From Papio anubis (Eukaryota > Chordata > Mammalia > Primates > Cercopithecidae): a stretch of 64,000 nucleotides of DNA. Positions 31,513-45,669 of this stretch are shown in pieces. The DNA is taken from contig NC_044977.1 of assembly GCF_008728515.1 (NCBI RefSeq), forward strand, positions 2,999,501 through 3,063,500. Direction: 5' to 3'. The notes beneath the pieces were generated by a model, which searched no databases, was not told the origin of the DNA, and was given only the letters and a program-made list of their open reading frames with translations. The position numbers and the translations under genes were made by a program. The number at the start of each line of letters is the position of its first letter. The first letter of the stretch is position 1.

Positions 31513-32744
31513 TTCCTCTTTTATCTTCTATCTGCTTGTCACATTCAGGAGACATGTGTATGGGTCAGAAAGATGATAAATGTTTGGAAAAACATTATAC
31601 AGAGTTTGGAGGAGAAGACCTTTTTCATCTAAAGAAAATAAGTTAGTTGAATAGATACTTAAGAAGTCTTCAGATTATGTCTAATAAGTATGGGGACCAG
31701 CCAATTTTTATAACTACCAAGGCCAGAAGAAAAGATGATAATGGGCCTAAATAATAGCATGAACAATGTAAAGAAAGTCTAGAAACGAAGCAGTTAACAG
31801 AAAAGGTCACTGAACCATGAATTGGTTGCCAACTATGATGTCTCTAGAGGTCTTTTAAAATAGGATTTATTTCCATTAGGCCACAACAGTTTAGATATAA
31901 CCGTGTCTGGCAGAGGGAGAGAGAAATTGAATCTTAAAGTGCTTTCTGTGCTATGATTTTAATTGTATGGACATTCAGAAACATTTAATTTTAAAAAAAT
32001 ATAATGACAGAAGATTGCTACAGTATTTAGGTCTAAAATAACTTAAGTATTACAAACTCCTAGATTGACTCTATAGAATATGTTATTGTAAAGTGAATGT
32101 ATCTACAATAGGACCAATCCTATTAGTAAATATCAGAGAACAGCTGCTTTTTTTAATGGGCTAAAAATGAAATCATCTCAACTTTGGAATTCTTCTGCTA
32201 ATTCATAGATATAAGTTTTCACTGCTAGTAGCTAAATTCTAATGAATCCTTAAATTGAGGTGATTTTTCCCCCATTCTCATCTATAGTACTTTTTGAATG
32301 CAGAGCTCAGTTAACACATCTGATGCACTAGAATTGTAAACACCACATTCCAGAGAATATGAACGGAGTAAGGTAGTGAGTTAAATAAAAACTTTTGGAA
32401 GAAACACATTTCTATTCAAATACAAGAGCCCAAATTCTCAAGTAGTAAAGCTATCTATATTTGAATTGACAAAATCCAGTCACTGGTATGTTGGAAAAAT
32501 TATATACATAGATACTCATGAATGACAATATCTCTAACAATTAAAAACTCTCAGGATATTTTAATACTAGGTATGATTTCTTTTGGGGGAAAAGATTGAG
32601 TTTAACTTAAAAGCCTGTCATTATGTCTTTCAACTTTTGAGACATAAAAATAAAGAGATAAAGGAGGCCATTTTTAGAATATATTTAATGGATACATAAA
32701 ATACTATGAACTTTTCACCTCCACTTAAATATCTCTCATTATTC

Positions 32745-32950
32745 TGTAGAACAATGGTTCTGGAGACAATTTTTGCTGTCACAACTGATGTGGGAAGACG
32801 GTGAAGGCAGAGAGCTACTAGCATTTAGTGGACAGAGGCCAATGATACCGATAAACATCCTACAAGGCCCAAGACAACCTCCCAAAACAAAGAATGATGT
32901 AGCACAAAATGTCAGCAGTGCCAGGATTCAGAAGCCCAGCTGCAGATGAG
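32745..32950 (+). mobile_element. MER5-type hAT element
   Basis: GGAGACAATTTTTGCTGTCA, CAACTGATGTGG, CTACTAGCATTTAGTGGACA and AAACATCCTACAAGGCCC follow the MER5A/B consensus. Confidence 0.8.
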
Positions 32951-33329
32951 CTATTCAACTTAAAGCTTATCAGAACACTAACATCTATTTATTTCACCCC
33001 ATATATACAAAGTACCTTGCACAACGCCTGACATATCACAGGTACTGAGAAAAGGTTAGTACTCTTTCTCCTATTCTTCCCTTCTAAAAATACTGTTACT
33101 TTCCCAAAAAGCAGTTAATACACGTTGGTAGTTACTTGTCTACTAAGGAATCCACAATTCAAATGCAACCACACAGCAATCTATGACAATGTGCACATCA
33201 CCCAGCACATATCTTAGGACTATAATTTTGACGGTAATATTCCCTAGGTCCACTTAGAAAGCCAGAAACCTACATCTTTCCTGTCTTTCCTCCTGGAAAT
33301 ACACAGTCAACCACCAAATTCCATAGTGT

Positions 33330-33485
33330 TTATCCTGTAACCATTTATCCAATCCATCTACCTCCTTCTATCTTTATTGCCACCATTCTGGCCCAAGCTA
33401 TCCAACAGCACTCACTTGAACTACTATTTTGGTCTTTTCCAGTCCAGTCTTATGATGTAGCCAGAGTGATTAAAACAAAATAAAA
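33330..33485 (+). mobile_element. L2, left part (split by an Alu)
   Basis: ATTGCCACCATTCTGGCCCA and TAGCCAGAGTGATTAAAAC match L2; it continues beyond the Alu at 33813. Confidence 0.75.
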
Positions 33486-34590
<1,105 letters not shown>

Positions 34591-34964
34591 AAAACTGGAA
34601 TGTCTATCTTTAAATGGCGTATTTCATGGAGGGTCCAGAGTTAAGGGACATGAGGACGTAATGATAACATTGTTCAACTGGTAGTTAAACAACTTTGGAT
34701 CAAGATCCTTTCCAAAAGGCATCAAGCCTGTGACCCTGCATAAATTATATAAACATTCTCCATCTCAGTTTAATAGTAAGAAGGCATTGGTCTTAGCTAA
34801 CTGTGTGTCAGATCATATGTGAGGAACCCCTTTAGCAGCTCTGTAAGGAATTATTCGATATCTCGATTTTGCAAAAGAAAGAAAATGAAGACTAAGTAAA
34901 TTTCATAAGGTCACCTACCAGGTAAGACAGGCAGTATCAGAATTCTGCTGGTATCTGCAGCTCT

Positions 34965-35263
34965 TTTTTTTTTCTTTTTTTGAGACGGAGTTTAGCTCTT
35001 GTCTCCCAGGCTGGAGTACAGTGTCGCAATCTAGGCTCACGGCAACCTCTGCCTCCCAGGCTCAAGTGATTCTCCTGCCTCAGCCTCCTGAGTAGCTGGG
35101 ATTACAGGCACCTGCCACCACACCTGGCTAATTTTTGTACTTTTAGTAGAGATGGGGTTTTGCCATGTTGGCCAGGCTTGTCTCGAACTCATAACCTTGG
35201 GTGATCCACCTGCCGTGGCCTCCCAAGTGCTGGGATTACAGGTGTAAGCCACCGTGCCCGGCC
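34965..35263 (-). mobile_element. Alu (AluS-like), full length
   Basis: Poly-T start, GAGACGGAGTTTAGCTCTTG, end CACCGTGCCCGGCC; CAGCTCTT flanks both sides as a short target-site duplication. Confidence 0.94.
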
Positions 35264-37386
35264 TCTCCAGCTCTTAAAATGTAAAAATAGCAACTTTTTA
35301 CTACATTGGATGACTTGCTTGTAATTTTAAAAAGAGTTAAACCTTACTGTAATGTAATTTTGGTTCTGAAATGTTTTGTCTCCATGACCTAAACAAAATG
35401 ACTTTTAACAAGAAATGATTTAAGTGTACAATATATGTATTGATATATTAGATGAACATGGACACATAATTGCTCATATATGAGCAGTTTCATACTTATA
35501 AAAAGGTTTGGGGGAAAATAACTTGCCCTGTATTTTATTTTCTTATAGAAACAATGATAAAACAACCAATTCCATGTCTGAAAAGTGATGTGATGCAACA
35601 TTTTAAAACACTCACTGTAAATGTCAAAGGCAGTGTGAAAGTAAATGCTTTATAAGCCCCCAACCATGTCTAAAATTGAAAGTTTCAACAATCTAGCACA
35701 GAGTTACATGATTTAATGTTTATTCTCAAGAAACCTAAATCAGGTCAAAATTATTTATTATCAATTATATTTAGTGATTAAGTACATTCTGGGGGAGTTA
35801 AAAGCCTAAGGAAAACCACAAAAGCACTTCTCATCTCTTCACTAATGACCTAAAAGGCACTGTTTGAAATGGCTATTTCACCATCCACAAAATAACTTTT
35901 TAAAAGCGCCTTTGTAAAATGGCCTATCAGGTTTAATTGTGCAATGCTCTAAATTCTCTCCTAATAACATCGACCACACAAAATAAATGTCCTAAAGCTA
36001 ACTTTAACAACCATTTATGGATTTTCCTACCCTCATAAATCTGTTATAAAGCAATTACTCAGCTATATTTTGTCTTATACTTACTTCAGTATTTTCTGCA
36101 GGTGTGTTTATACTGGCACATTATTTATCAAGTCCTGAGAGAAACAGTTTAAAAACAAATTAAAGTGCTCATGGTATTTTAATCAGTTTTGCAAACTTTA
36201 GGTATACTACAAAATGTTAACTTCTAATTTATACAAAATATTTTTAAAAACTAAAATAAAAAGAATTGCTTTGTATTTTTAAATTACTAAAATATGGCTC
36301 GAAGGACACCAGATGCTATGTAATTACCAAGTGTAACTGTTCTAATGATGACCCTGATGTTTGGTATTCGCTAAAATGATTCACCAGTCTAAAAACAGTG
36401 AATACTATTCAGCCTAATTGATTCATGCTATGCATATCTATCAAAATATTTAAAACCATAGTAAGCAAATAATAAAAATTATCCATACATATGGATGTAC
36501 AAACAGTCACATTTTTAGTTATCTTGTTTAGTTTACTCAGGATTCATCATAAGGTAAAGGTGTTCTTCATGTAAACAGTCTGCAATTATTCTGTTTTGAA
36601 AAATAAAATACCTTGATCACTTAATGTGCAAACAATTCTGGATAAAATACAAACTATTATGTGAATCAACTTAGAATTAATTTTTTTATATTGAATGATA
36701 CTAACTCTGACAAAATAATTCCAAGTCTTAAAATTACGTGAGGTTGTTAATATGAACATTTTAAAAAATGCTATCTCTCAATGACAGGAGCAAAAAAGTA
36801 ATTTATTTCTCCAAATTTCATTCTCAGTCTGAGCAGTTGAGACGTGATATAGCCATACAAGTCAATTACATTTTTCCCCATTGATGCCATTATTTCGGAA
36901 TGTTAGTTTGGTTACTAAAGACAGTTGCTCAGTTATACATCTATATAACTGGGCAGCGAGAAAACCTTACCCACTGTTATGTAGATGAATAAATCACAGT
37001 AAAACTCAGACCATAATAGAAGGCCTATGATGTGCTATTTACTAGTGAGGTGCTGTGTCATTATTTGTTGCTGAATCTTCTTATGTATCAATTATTTCTT
37101 GTACCTGAGTGCTCTACTTATTTCTTCAAATATTTGCCTGGTGTACACAACGAAGAAAGCATTTCAAATTCTCTGTAGGATGGCCATGAAGTGAATGCCT
37201 TTCTTTTGATTAACTTTAATGATTCATATCTGTTTTTCTGAAGTAACTGAAAGAAACCCAGAATCCTTTTTTGTGGATGAAAGAAATCTAAGAGAATCCC
37301 ACACATTCAGCAATCATTAGGGTTACAATGGCTGTTTCTTTAAGCTATAGGTACACAAGAAGTTCTTTACTTTATTCCTCTAGGGA

Positions 37387-37412
37387 GAAACAAAACAAAA
37401 CAAAACAAAACA
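37387..37412. repeat. (AAAAC)n microsatellite
   Basis: About five AAAAC units in a row. Confidence 0.93.
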
Positions 37413-37769
37413 GCAAAGAATCATAGGCCAAAAAGCTACTGGGTCTCAATCAAATGAAACAGCATTAAAAAACCCAGCAGGAGTGGTGCTCAGCATCGTG
37501 TTTACACCACTGGATCAGAACAGTTAGGAGAGGGAGTTATTCTCACAAATCACTCTCTTCTTAAATTCTGTAGTGGGACTTCATTAAATCTCTTGGTTGA
37601 TGGCATTCCACTTTCAGCCTGCTCACGAAGAGCTCAACTGGCAATACTGATTCTTCAAAGGTTTCCATCACATCTTGTCTTTTTCAGTTTTCTTTTTACC
37701 ATAAAATCTCTTTCCCCATCAGCCCCCCTAGTCTTCAGTTAAAAAATTTTAAAGCCTTATTTTAACTAC

Positions 37770-37813
37770 AAAATAAACAAGAAAGAGGAGGATGAGGAGG
37801 AGAAGGAGACGAA
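37770..37813. repeat. Purine tract (GAGGA units)
   Basis: A run of A/G with GAGGAGGATGAGGAGGAGAA, interrupted once by T and at its left edge by C. Confidence 0.85.
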
Positions 37814-38749
37814 ACACACACAAGCCTCCACAACACATCCCTTAGAGGTAGTATTTTGAATAAGACTCTTGAGGTTAGTATTAAGAGTATCCATCCATAC
37901 AAGCAGTGGTAAATATACATTACATTGAATATGTGTATACATACATATTTGCATATCCAATATATATGTTTAATATATATATTTACCACCATTTTATACA
38001 TATATAATCCTCCAACCCCTGAAGCACTGCTCACTGTAGCACTAGTGACTTTAGTAGGCATTTGTGGATTACTGCCACATGTCATTAAGAATCATTCCCC
38101 AAAGAACCAGTCTGCTATGTCTTGTCAGAGTCTGGCAAAAACATCACACACATATCAAGGTTCTTAAAATTGTCAAATAAAGCTTTGGGGGGTCTCATAA
38201 TATGTGTTTCCTCAAAATGTTGATGAACTCACAGTTTTCAACCAAGATCTTGGATTATACTAAACCTAAGTTGACTCTGCAAAAAGGTCCCTTGACACTA
38301 TTAGTTTTGGCTTTGACTCAAATAACCACGTTAATGGTCAGAAACAATGCACTATTATATTGCCAGATTTTCTAAAATCAGCAACTTAAGGAAACTGTTC
38401 CAACAAATGATTTAAATGAAGTCTACATCAAATAAAGGAGATTCAGAACTGAAGGACCAGTTGTTTCTCTCAATATTTATTTTATGCCTAGTTATCATAC
38501 AAGCTGCAAAAAGTCCTAGGAATCTTACACAAAGATCTCACGTGCTGCTAGAAAGTTAAACAGTGAACTCTATTTATGGAAACCATAGATTTACAACGTA
38601 GGTCTTCTCTCCCCGAGAGGTGCCTTTGAATGCAAGTTTTTAAAAGTTTCTCCCCGACTGGCAATAAAGTCTACAGTAAGCTATATTGCTTCACTTTTAC
38701 CTAAATTTTAATTTTACAATCTGAAATAATTGTGTAATGGTTCATTAAG

Positions 38750-38772
38750 CACACACATACACACACACACAC
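38750..38772. repeat. (CA)n microsatellite, short
   Basis: About eleven CA units with one T interruption, directly before an Alu fragment. Confidence 0.9.
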
Positions 38773-38977
38773 GAGTCTGCACAACATAGTGAGACCTCAT
38801 CTTTCCAGAAAAAAAAAAGAAATTAGATGGGCATGGTGGCATGTTTCTGTAGTCCTAGCTACTTGGGAGGCTGAAGGGAGAGGATTGCTTCAACCCAGGA
38901 GTTCAAGGCTGCAGTGAGCCATGACTGTGCCACTGCACTCCAACCTGGGTGACATAGGGAGACCCTGTCTCAAAAAG
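38773..38977 (+). mobile_element. Alu, 5'-truncated and old (AluJ-like)
   Basis: Starts within the left arm at CACAACATAGTGAGACCTCA and carries the A-rich linker and the full right arm to CCCTGTCTCAAAAAG. Confidence 0.88.
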
Positions 38978-39479
38978 ACAGTCATACATTTGCATAGTAT
39001 GTTACATTAACATTAGCATGTATCTTGATTATTTTCAAAATTGCTAATTCACATGTTAGAAAATGATCAAATGCATATTTCTTTTTGTGGATTACGCCTT
39101 CTGATCCATTTTTTCCAGACTAAATTATATTGAAGGTATTTCTGAGTACGGTATATCTAAATTTGTTTATATTTAGTTAATTCAATTGTTCCAATATACG
39201 GACTACTTGGAGCAGGCAGTGATGGGATTCAACATTATTCATTCTATCAGGAAATTTAGCACCACTGAACATAGCAGGGAGGGATAATAATTACGTTAAA
39301 GTAAAATAATAACCAAAGTTCACATTAATCAGTTATCAAAAATGTCAAATCTCTATGGACAAAATAACAATTAACAGGAATCTGATGAATTTTTAATTTT
39401 GTTTTGGAAGAAGCTGAGAAAAACAATCATAAAAACTGTAACAACAATTGTATTTGCTTAAGCACCCCATACTCCACAA

Positions 39480-39655
39480 CCCACTTTCTTGGGAACTTAA
39501 CTATTTTATTCATTAGTTTATTTTCCTATTAGCTGACTGATATTTGTATTACATGTACACTCATTTTTCAACAGATGAGAACTCTTAATCTCAGAGAAGT
39601 TAGACGATTTATCTAGGATTCAACAACCAGTGTGTATCAGGATAAGCGCGTAATT
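39480..39655 (+). mobile_element. MIR fragment
   Basis: CATTTTTCAACAGATGAGAA then CTCTTAATCTCAGAGAAG fits the MIR centre. Confidence 0.6.
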
Positions 39656-39693
39656 CACTCACACAGAAAATGTCACAAGAACATCAAGGTTTC

Positions 39694-40105
39694 TGTGATG
39701 GTTAATCTTATGTGTCCATTTGAGTGTAACATGTTATTTCTGGGAGCGTCTGTGACGGTGTTTCCAGAAGAAATTAGTATTTGATACCGTTAACTGAGTA
39801 AAGAAGACATGCCTTCACCAACGTGGGCTGGCGTCATCCAATCCATTGAGGGTCCAGGTAGAAAAAAGGCAGACGAAAGGCAAATGTGCTATCTCTTCTG
39901 GAGCTGGGACACACATCTCCTGCTCCTGTGATGTCCGAATTTTGCTCTTAGACTGAATTACACCACCTGCTTTGCTGGTTCTTCACCTTGCAGATGGCAG
40001 ATGGTGGGAATTCTTGATGCCTCATACCAATACTTATAATAAATCTCCTCTTATTATCTCTATAGATGCCATTGAGTGTGTTTCTCTGGAGGACCCTAAC
40101 TAAAA
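39694..40105 (+). mobile_element. Old LTR (ERVL/MLT2-like), solo
   Basis: TGTGATGGTTAATCTTATGT, GTGTTTCCAGAAGAAATTAG, CAACGTGGGCTGGCGTCATC then CAATCC, and the end GTGTTTCTCTGGAGGACCCT match an old mammalian LTR consensus. The family name is tentative; no internal genes are present. Confidence 0.6.
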
Positions 40106-40484
40106 CGGATGCCTCTGAGACTGCAGTAAACAATGAGACTAACAAAGCAAGGTAAGCAAAGTGTGTGCCTAAGGAACTCATAGCCAAGCAGTTCAGACGT
40201 TGAAATACCCTTAAGGGCAGTAGTAGCATCCAATGGGTAGGTGAATGGGAAATACCTAACTCTCACTCGGATGGGGAGTGTCTGAAAAGCTTGCTGGAGG
40301 ATGCTTATGTGAACCACGTTCAAGAATAGGAGTAATTAGTGAGTAGAAGATGGGGCAGGTGGGGCTGGGGCATTTTAGATCAAGGAGCCAACATAACAAA
40401 AAGCCCAGAGCTAAGCTACATGGTGGTGTATACATGAAAAAAATATAGGAATATAGCATATTATACTAAAGTGAGTAGCAAGAA

Positions 40485-41060
40485 AGGAGGCTAGCATCAT
40501 CAAAAGTATTTTGGATCTTACCCTGGAGAGATGGGAACCATGGAAGTCCATGGAAGTCATTTATGGAAGGAATTAATATAATTAGAACTGTGTTTTAGGT
40601 AGACAATCTTCTTAAAAATCTTTTTAAAAGTATTAAAAAAAATTTTTTAACACTGGGTCTCACTGTGTTGCTTAGGCTGGTCTCGAACTTCTGGGCTCAA
40701 GTAATTCTCCTATCTTGGCCTCCCAAAGTGCTGGGATTAAAGGCGTGAGCCATCGCGCTCAGCCTTTTTGGGTAGATTAATCTGTTGTGTGAAGAATGGA
40801 TTCTATGAGACAGGTGGAGGCAAGGAACCTGGTTAGAAGTTAATTGTTTCCCAGAGAGATGATGAAGGCCTAAAACGGAGCAATGATAAGAAGGTAAGGG
40901 AGGTGGTAAGAGTTGAGAAATAGGTAAAAGGCAAAATAAGTAGGATTTTGTGATGACTGATTAAGAATAAGACACGGGAAAGTGGGAGCATGAAGGATAA
41001 AGAGTTAAGCTGTCGACTGACTGTGTGTCTGCAGTTGCATTGCCAACATGTGAAATAAAG
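40485..41060 (-). mobile_element. L2, reverse orientation, split by an Alu monomer
   Basis: ATTTTGGATCTTACCCTGGA, GTGTGAAGAATGGATTCTAT, GAGAGATGATGAAGGCCTAA and GTAGGATTTTGTGATGACTG are the reverse complement of L2 in order. Confidence 0.75.
40643..40764 (-). mobile_element. Alu-like monomer (FLAM/FRAM-type)
   Basis: A single left-arm-like unit: CTGGGTCTCACTGTGTTGCT, GGCCTCCCAAAGTGCTGGGA, then GCGCTCAGCC. No second arm. It may be a fossil monomer or a truncated Alu. Confidence 0.75.
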
Positions 41061-43869
41061 AATATTAGTAGATTCAGCTTCTGATGTCTGGTCTGCTCTT
41101 ACTTTCCCTTCTTCACTATTATATTCTGTGAACGAATGCTTACAGACTGGGTTAGTAGAAGCTCAAAGGCTCAGACAAACCTCTGACAGCTGCTTCTTGT
41201 TTTACTGAAAGTTATAATTACTCTTCAACTCTGAGTTCATTGGGACAGTACATAGGGGTCAATCATAAACTGCAGTGTCCTAGATATTTCACCGAAGTTT
41301 CTTTTTTGAAGCATGTAGTTTACTAGCACCAAAGAGAGAGGCTCCAGGAAACATCCCATTAGCAGCAATTAAGTCAGGCAAAAGACAGCACGGGTCTTTT
41401 TTTCCGTCTTTGTGTCTCCCTTGTTGCATGTCAATCTCATACTTTAAGGCTCAGACTCCCAGAAGCTGTCACTGGCTAATCAGTCCTAATGAGAAAGTGT
41501 TACGCTCCTTCATTGCACAGTTGGCATTAATACTTAGGAGAAGCATCAGACAAAACAACAATTCTGCAGAAGAGAATAGAATGCGCATTCTTTTGATGTT
41601 TTAACATTCCTACTGTATGTCAGCAATACGTTTAAAGAAACAGCAACATAATTCGTGATACTGTATTTTATAGTTAAAAAAACAGCTGATAAAGTTGAGA
41701 GACTAGAGTGACTTCACATCAAGAGAAGAAAAAGGGAGAAGCTCTTATGAGAGAAGAACTAGGATTTCACAGAAATCCCATTCATCTGATAACACGGCCT
41801 CATCGGGTTTGGCAATGTTTGGCACCTGCCTTTTCTTTGAACAGAGCTTCAAAAAGTGACCCGTCCCTGTGAGAAGCCTGGAGAGGAGTAGAGCGGGGTG
41901 TGAACTGAGATCTAAACGTACTGCTTCCTGTGACTGGCTGGCCCTACACTCCGGCCTCGAGAGAAATGAGAAGACTAAGTGTCTTTTAGTTCCTGTTGTG
42001 AGAGAGACAAACAAAAACGGGATTGGATTTTCTTCTATTTCAACTCAGGGAGATAAAAGGTGATGGCTTGGGAAATGGTTGGTGTATGGAAGTCTGTTTT
42101 CAGGCCGTTTCGGTTCGGTTTCCTGTGACCGATGGGACACTGCGATGGGAACATGATCACTCTGGTGATAGAGGCACAAACTTACTTTGGAAATGAAATT
42201 GTGACAGTAAGAAGAGCTGCTTTATCTGTGAAGTTACAAAAGGAGTGGAAAGATTAATAATGCCATCTACTTTGCCTTGTTTAAGCAATGAGTATCACTG
42301 AAGCAAGGAATCATAAGAAATCTTAGAGGCTGAGGACAAACTCAGAAACAGGAGAAACTCAAACTTTAAACTATGCGGCTTTATCACTTATCTTTCTTTC
42401 GAAATAGCACTCCTCAAAAATGGAATAATTGAAAAAGCCACCAACATGATTGTCTCTGAAAGTTGTAAATTTTATAGGGTTTGTTATTAATAATTCAATA
42501 AATATAATATTTTTCATTTTTAAGTATTTTGAAGCTGTATTCACCAGGCTTTTCCTAACGTCTACTTTGAATAAAGAGTAAAGCATTCGCTTTTCTTTTT
42601 CAATTAATCATTTTAGTTCAAAAATAAAAATAATAATTTAATTTGACAGTCATCTGATTCTAAGAAGAACCTGAAGGCCCACCTGGTAAGCATCTAATAA
42701 ATACATAATAGATTTAGATTAAGATAGCAAAATCATATAAAAACAAACCTGCAACCATTCCTGAATACCAAGGGGAGGCATACATTTTAGCGGTTTCAGT
42801 GACACCCTGTTTAAAAACGTGGCAGGGTGCCTCTATGCATCTGTTTCGCTCTGCTTAGATTTCAGCTTTTATAGGTATGTCGCAGCCTACAAAACTGTTA
42901 TAAACACAGTTTATATATCTTTTTGTCTTAAAAGGTGGAGCCATTATGCAACACGAAATACCACGTCAGTGAAAAATTCATTCCTACCAAGACAGAGCCA
43001 GCAATCCTAACACTTGTCAAATGGAGATGCTGCAGTTCAATTAGAACAATGTAATAAATCAAAAGAGAGGTGCTATGTCTTTAAAAAGATGCTTGGTTTT
43101 GTTTGTGTATTTTAGGTTCACAAAAAGATTTCTTGAAAAGAAAGGTATGTAGCTGTTATACCTATGGAGGGGAAATAGGGATGCAGAAAAACACTAAGTA
43201 CAGATGTAACAACGCTGATGGTTAACATTTATAGGTAATGAACCTTTGCTTAGTTTAGAAAATGATGCGATGTGAGGTTCAGGTGTACTGAATTTTCTGG
43301 CTAACTAAAAGTTAAGCAGAAACACTTTTCTGTTGTAATTACCCCAAACAGCATTGTTTCAGCATTTGGTATTGGTCAGATAATGAACAGTAATGATTCT
43401 TCAATAGGTCATGACTGCTGAGCCTTTGGGTCTCATTCTGACAATGAGTTTCGATAATGTACCAATATCGGTACACCATAAATACCAATACACAAGTTAA
43501 AGGGATCAGGATCTTCTTTTTATTGCCTAAACCCTGGAAAAATATATTTTTAGCCCAAACTTTCTAATATCACCAAAATTTTATTACAGTTTGCCTCTTT
43601 CCTAAGTCAAATAAAACCTGCATTACTAAGTAATCAATATCTTACTTGATTCAATATTTTCAGTTGACTTTGGCATTCCACTGGCCAGGAACAAGGAATC
43701 CCACAAACGTCACTCCAGATGTGATGCAGGTTTTAGTGATGCAACTACTTTCTATTAACAGGGTGCAGCCTCACATTTCATCCATGTTTTGGAATGATCA
43801 TTAAGGAGATAAAGACGTTTCTGAGGATATTTGCTCATGGATAATCTTACTAGTCTCTGTATGAATTGT

Positions 43870-43925
43870 GAGGAAGCACCATTATTTTACAGGGAGAAAC
43901 TGAGGTACTGAGAATCTAAAAAATG
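43870..43925 (+). mobile_element. MIR core fragment
   Basis: ATTATTTTACAGGGAGAAAC then TGAGGTACTGAGAA fits the MIR core; short. Confidence 0.5.
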
Positions 43926-44171
43926 AGAAAACAGTCACTCTTAGAGATAATGGAATGGAAATTGTGACAAAAAACCCTTGGCTGAATGTTCTTCCATAAC
44001 AATAACACTCCAATGCACATGTAATGCCATCTTTTTGATTAATTTTTCTTCCAAAATGGTCATAAATTTCAATAATTTATCTACTTATTTTGCAAAACTT
44101 CAATACATATCTAGGTCTAGCTTCACTGGCACTAGCAAAATCCAACATATTGACTATAATAGCCCATAAGG

Positions 44172-44420
44172 ATTTTTATTTTTGTTTTATTTTTAGAGGC
44201 AGGGTCTCACTCTGTCAACCAGGTTGGAGTGCAAGAATGGGGTTCACAGCTCACTGCAACCTCCCACCCTTGGACTCAAGCTGTCCTCCTGCCTCAGCCT
44301 CCCAAGTTGCTGGGACTACAGGTGCACGCCAGCATGCACGATTGATTTTAAAGTTACTTTTTGTAGAGATGGAGTCACGAACTCCTGGCCTCAAGCATTC
44401 CTCCTGCCTCAACCTTCCAA
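44172..44420 (-). mobile_element. Alu, old (AluJ-like), 5'-truncated
   Basis: AGGCAGGGTCTCACTCTGTC and GCCTCAGCCTCCCAAGTTGC are present; the final part of the head is missing at its right end. Confidence 0.9.
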
Positions 44421-44699
44421 CAGAGGTTTTAAAAAATAAAAATGTAATGCTTTATATTTGAGAAATGTCTTTAATAATGTGTTACATAATAAATTGTCAT
44501 GACAGTATTAGTACTTCAGATTCTTCATTTGCAATAGAAAAGCCACTTATCTAGAATTATCTAAAGATTTTTCTTACCAGATAATAATTATTGAAATTAA
44601 GCAATAAAGCTATCAATAATAACACTTGTAAGTATAATGCTCTTTACTTACAAAATATTTACTGTATAACAGATAATATGTTAAATATCCTTATATAAA

Positions 44700-44850
44700 G
44701 GTTGGTATTACTCTGTCCATTTTACATATGGGTCAACTGAGTCTCAGGAAATTTATATAAACTCTTCTAGGTTACATAGTAGTAAATGACAGAATCACGA
44801 TTCAACTAAATTCTGTCTGATTCCAATGTCCATTCTCTGAGCTATACCAT
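44700..44850 (+). mobile_element. MIR fragment
   Basis: CCATTTTACATATGGGTCAA, CTCAGGAAATTTATATAAAC and GGTTACATAGTAGTAAATGA then CAGAAT show MIR order. Confidence 0.75.
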
Positions 44851-45129
44851 TGTCTTTAACATACTTCTTCTACCTCTGTAAGTCTCCAATTATAAAGACA
44901 TTTTTTAAAAGTCTTCTATTCTTGCTGTCAGTTCATCAAGTAACTCCTCATTCCTGAGGTTTGTGAAGTTGCTTGTTTAAAAATAAAAAGAAATTTCTGT
45001 GCTCCAACCCAGATCTCCTAAATTGGATTTTCTATAGGCCATGCCTGATAATCTGTATAAAATTAACTTCAGGTAAGTTTAAGAAACAGTGTCTAGCCCT
45101 AGATTTTACTCTGTTCCCTTTTCACCTCC

Positions 45130-45230
45130 ATTCCTTTTAAAAATACATTTCATTGTATATATTTAAGGTATACAACATGACATTGAGATACAGACAGACA
45201 GTAAAACAATTACTGTGCTCTTTCAAACAC
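45130..45230 (+). mobile_element. L1 3' end fragment
   Basis: ATTGTATATATTTAAGGTAT then ACAACATGACATTGAGATAC and ACAATTACTGTGCTC fit an L1 3' untranslated end. Confidence 0.6.
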
Positions 45231-45363
45231 AGGTCATAAGGCAGCATCATTCATAAATGGTAATCTCTTCAAATGTGATCAAATGGAGCATACTGTTGGC
45301 ACTCAGAATCAAAGCCACCAGAAGCTGCTTGAATTTTCCCTAGGATGTCCCTGTGCTATTTCT

Positions 45364-45669
<306 letters not shown>

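Noticed and set aside
44090..44461. 123-codon plus-strand frame
   Set aside because: Almost wholly the old Alu at 44172-44420.
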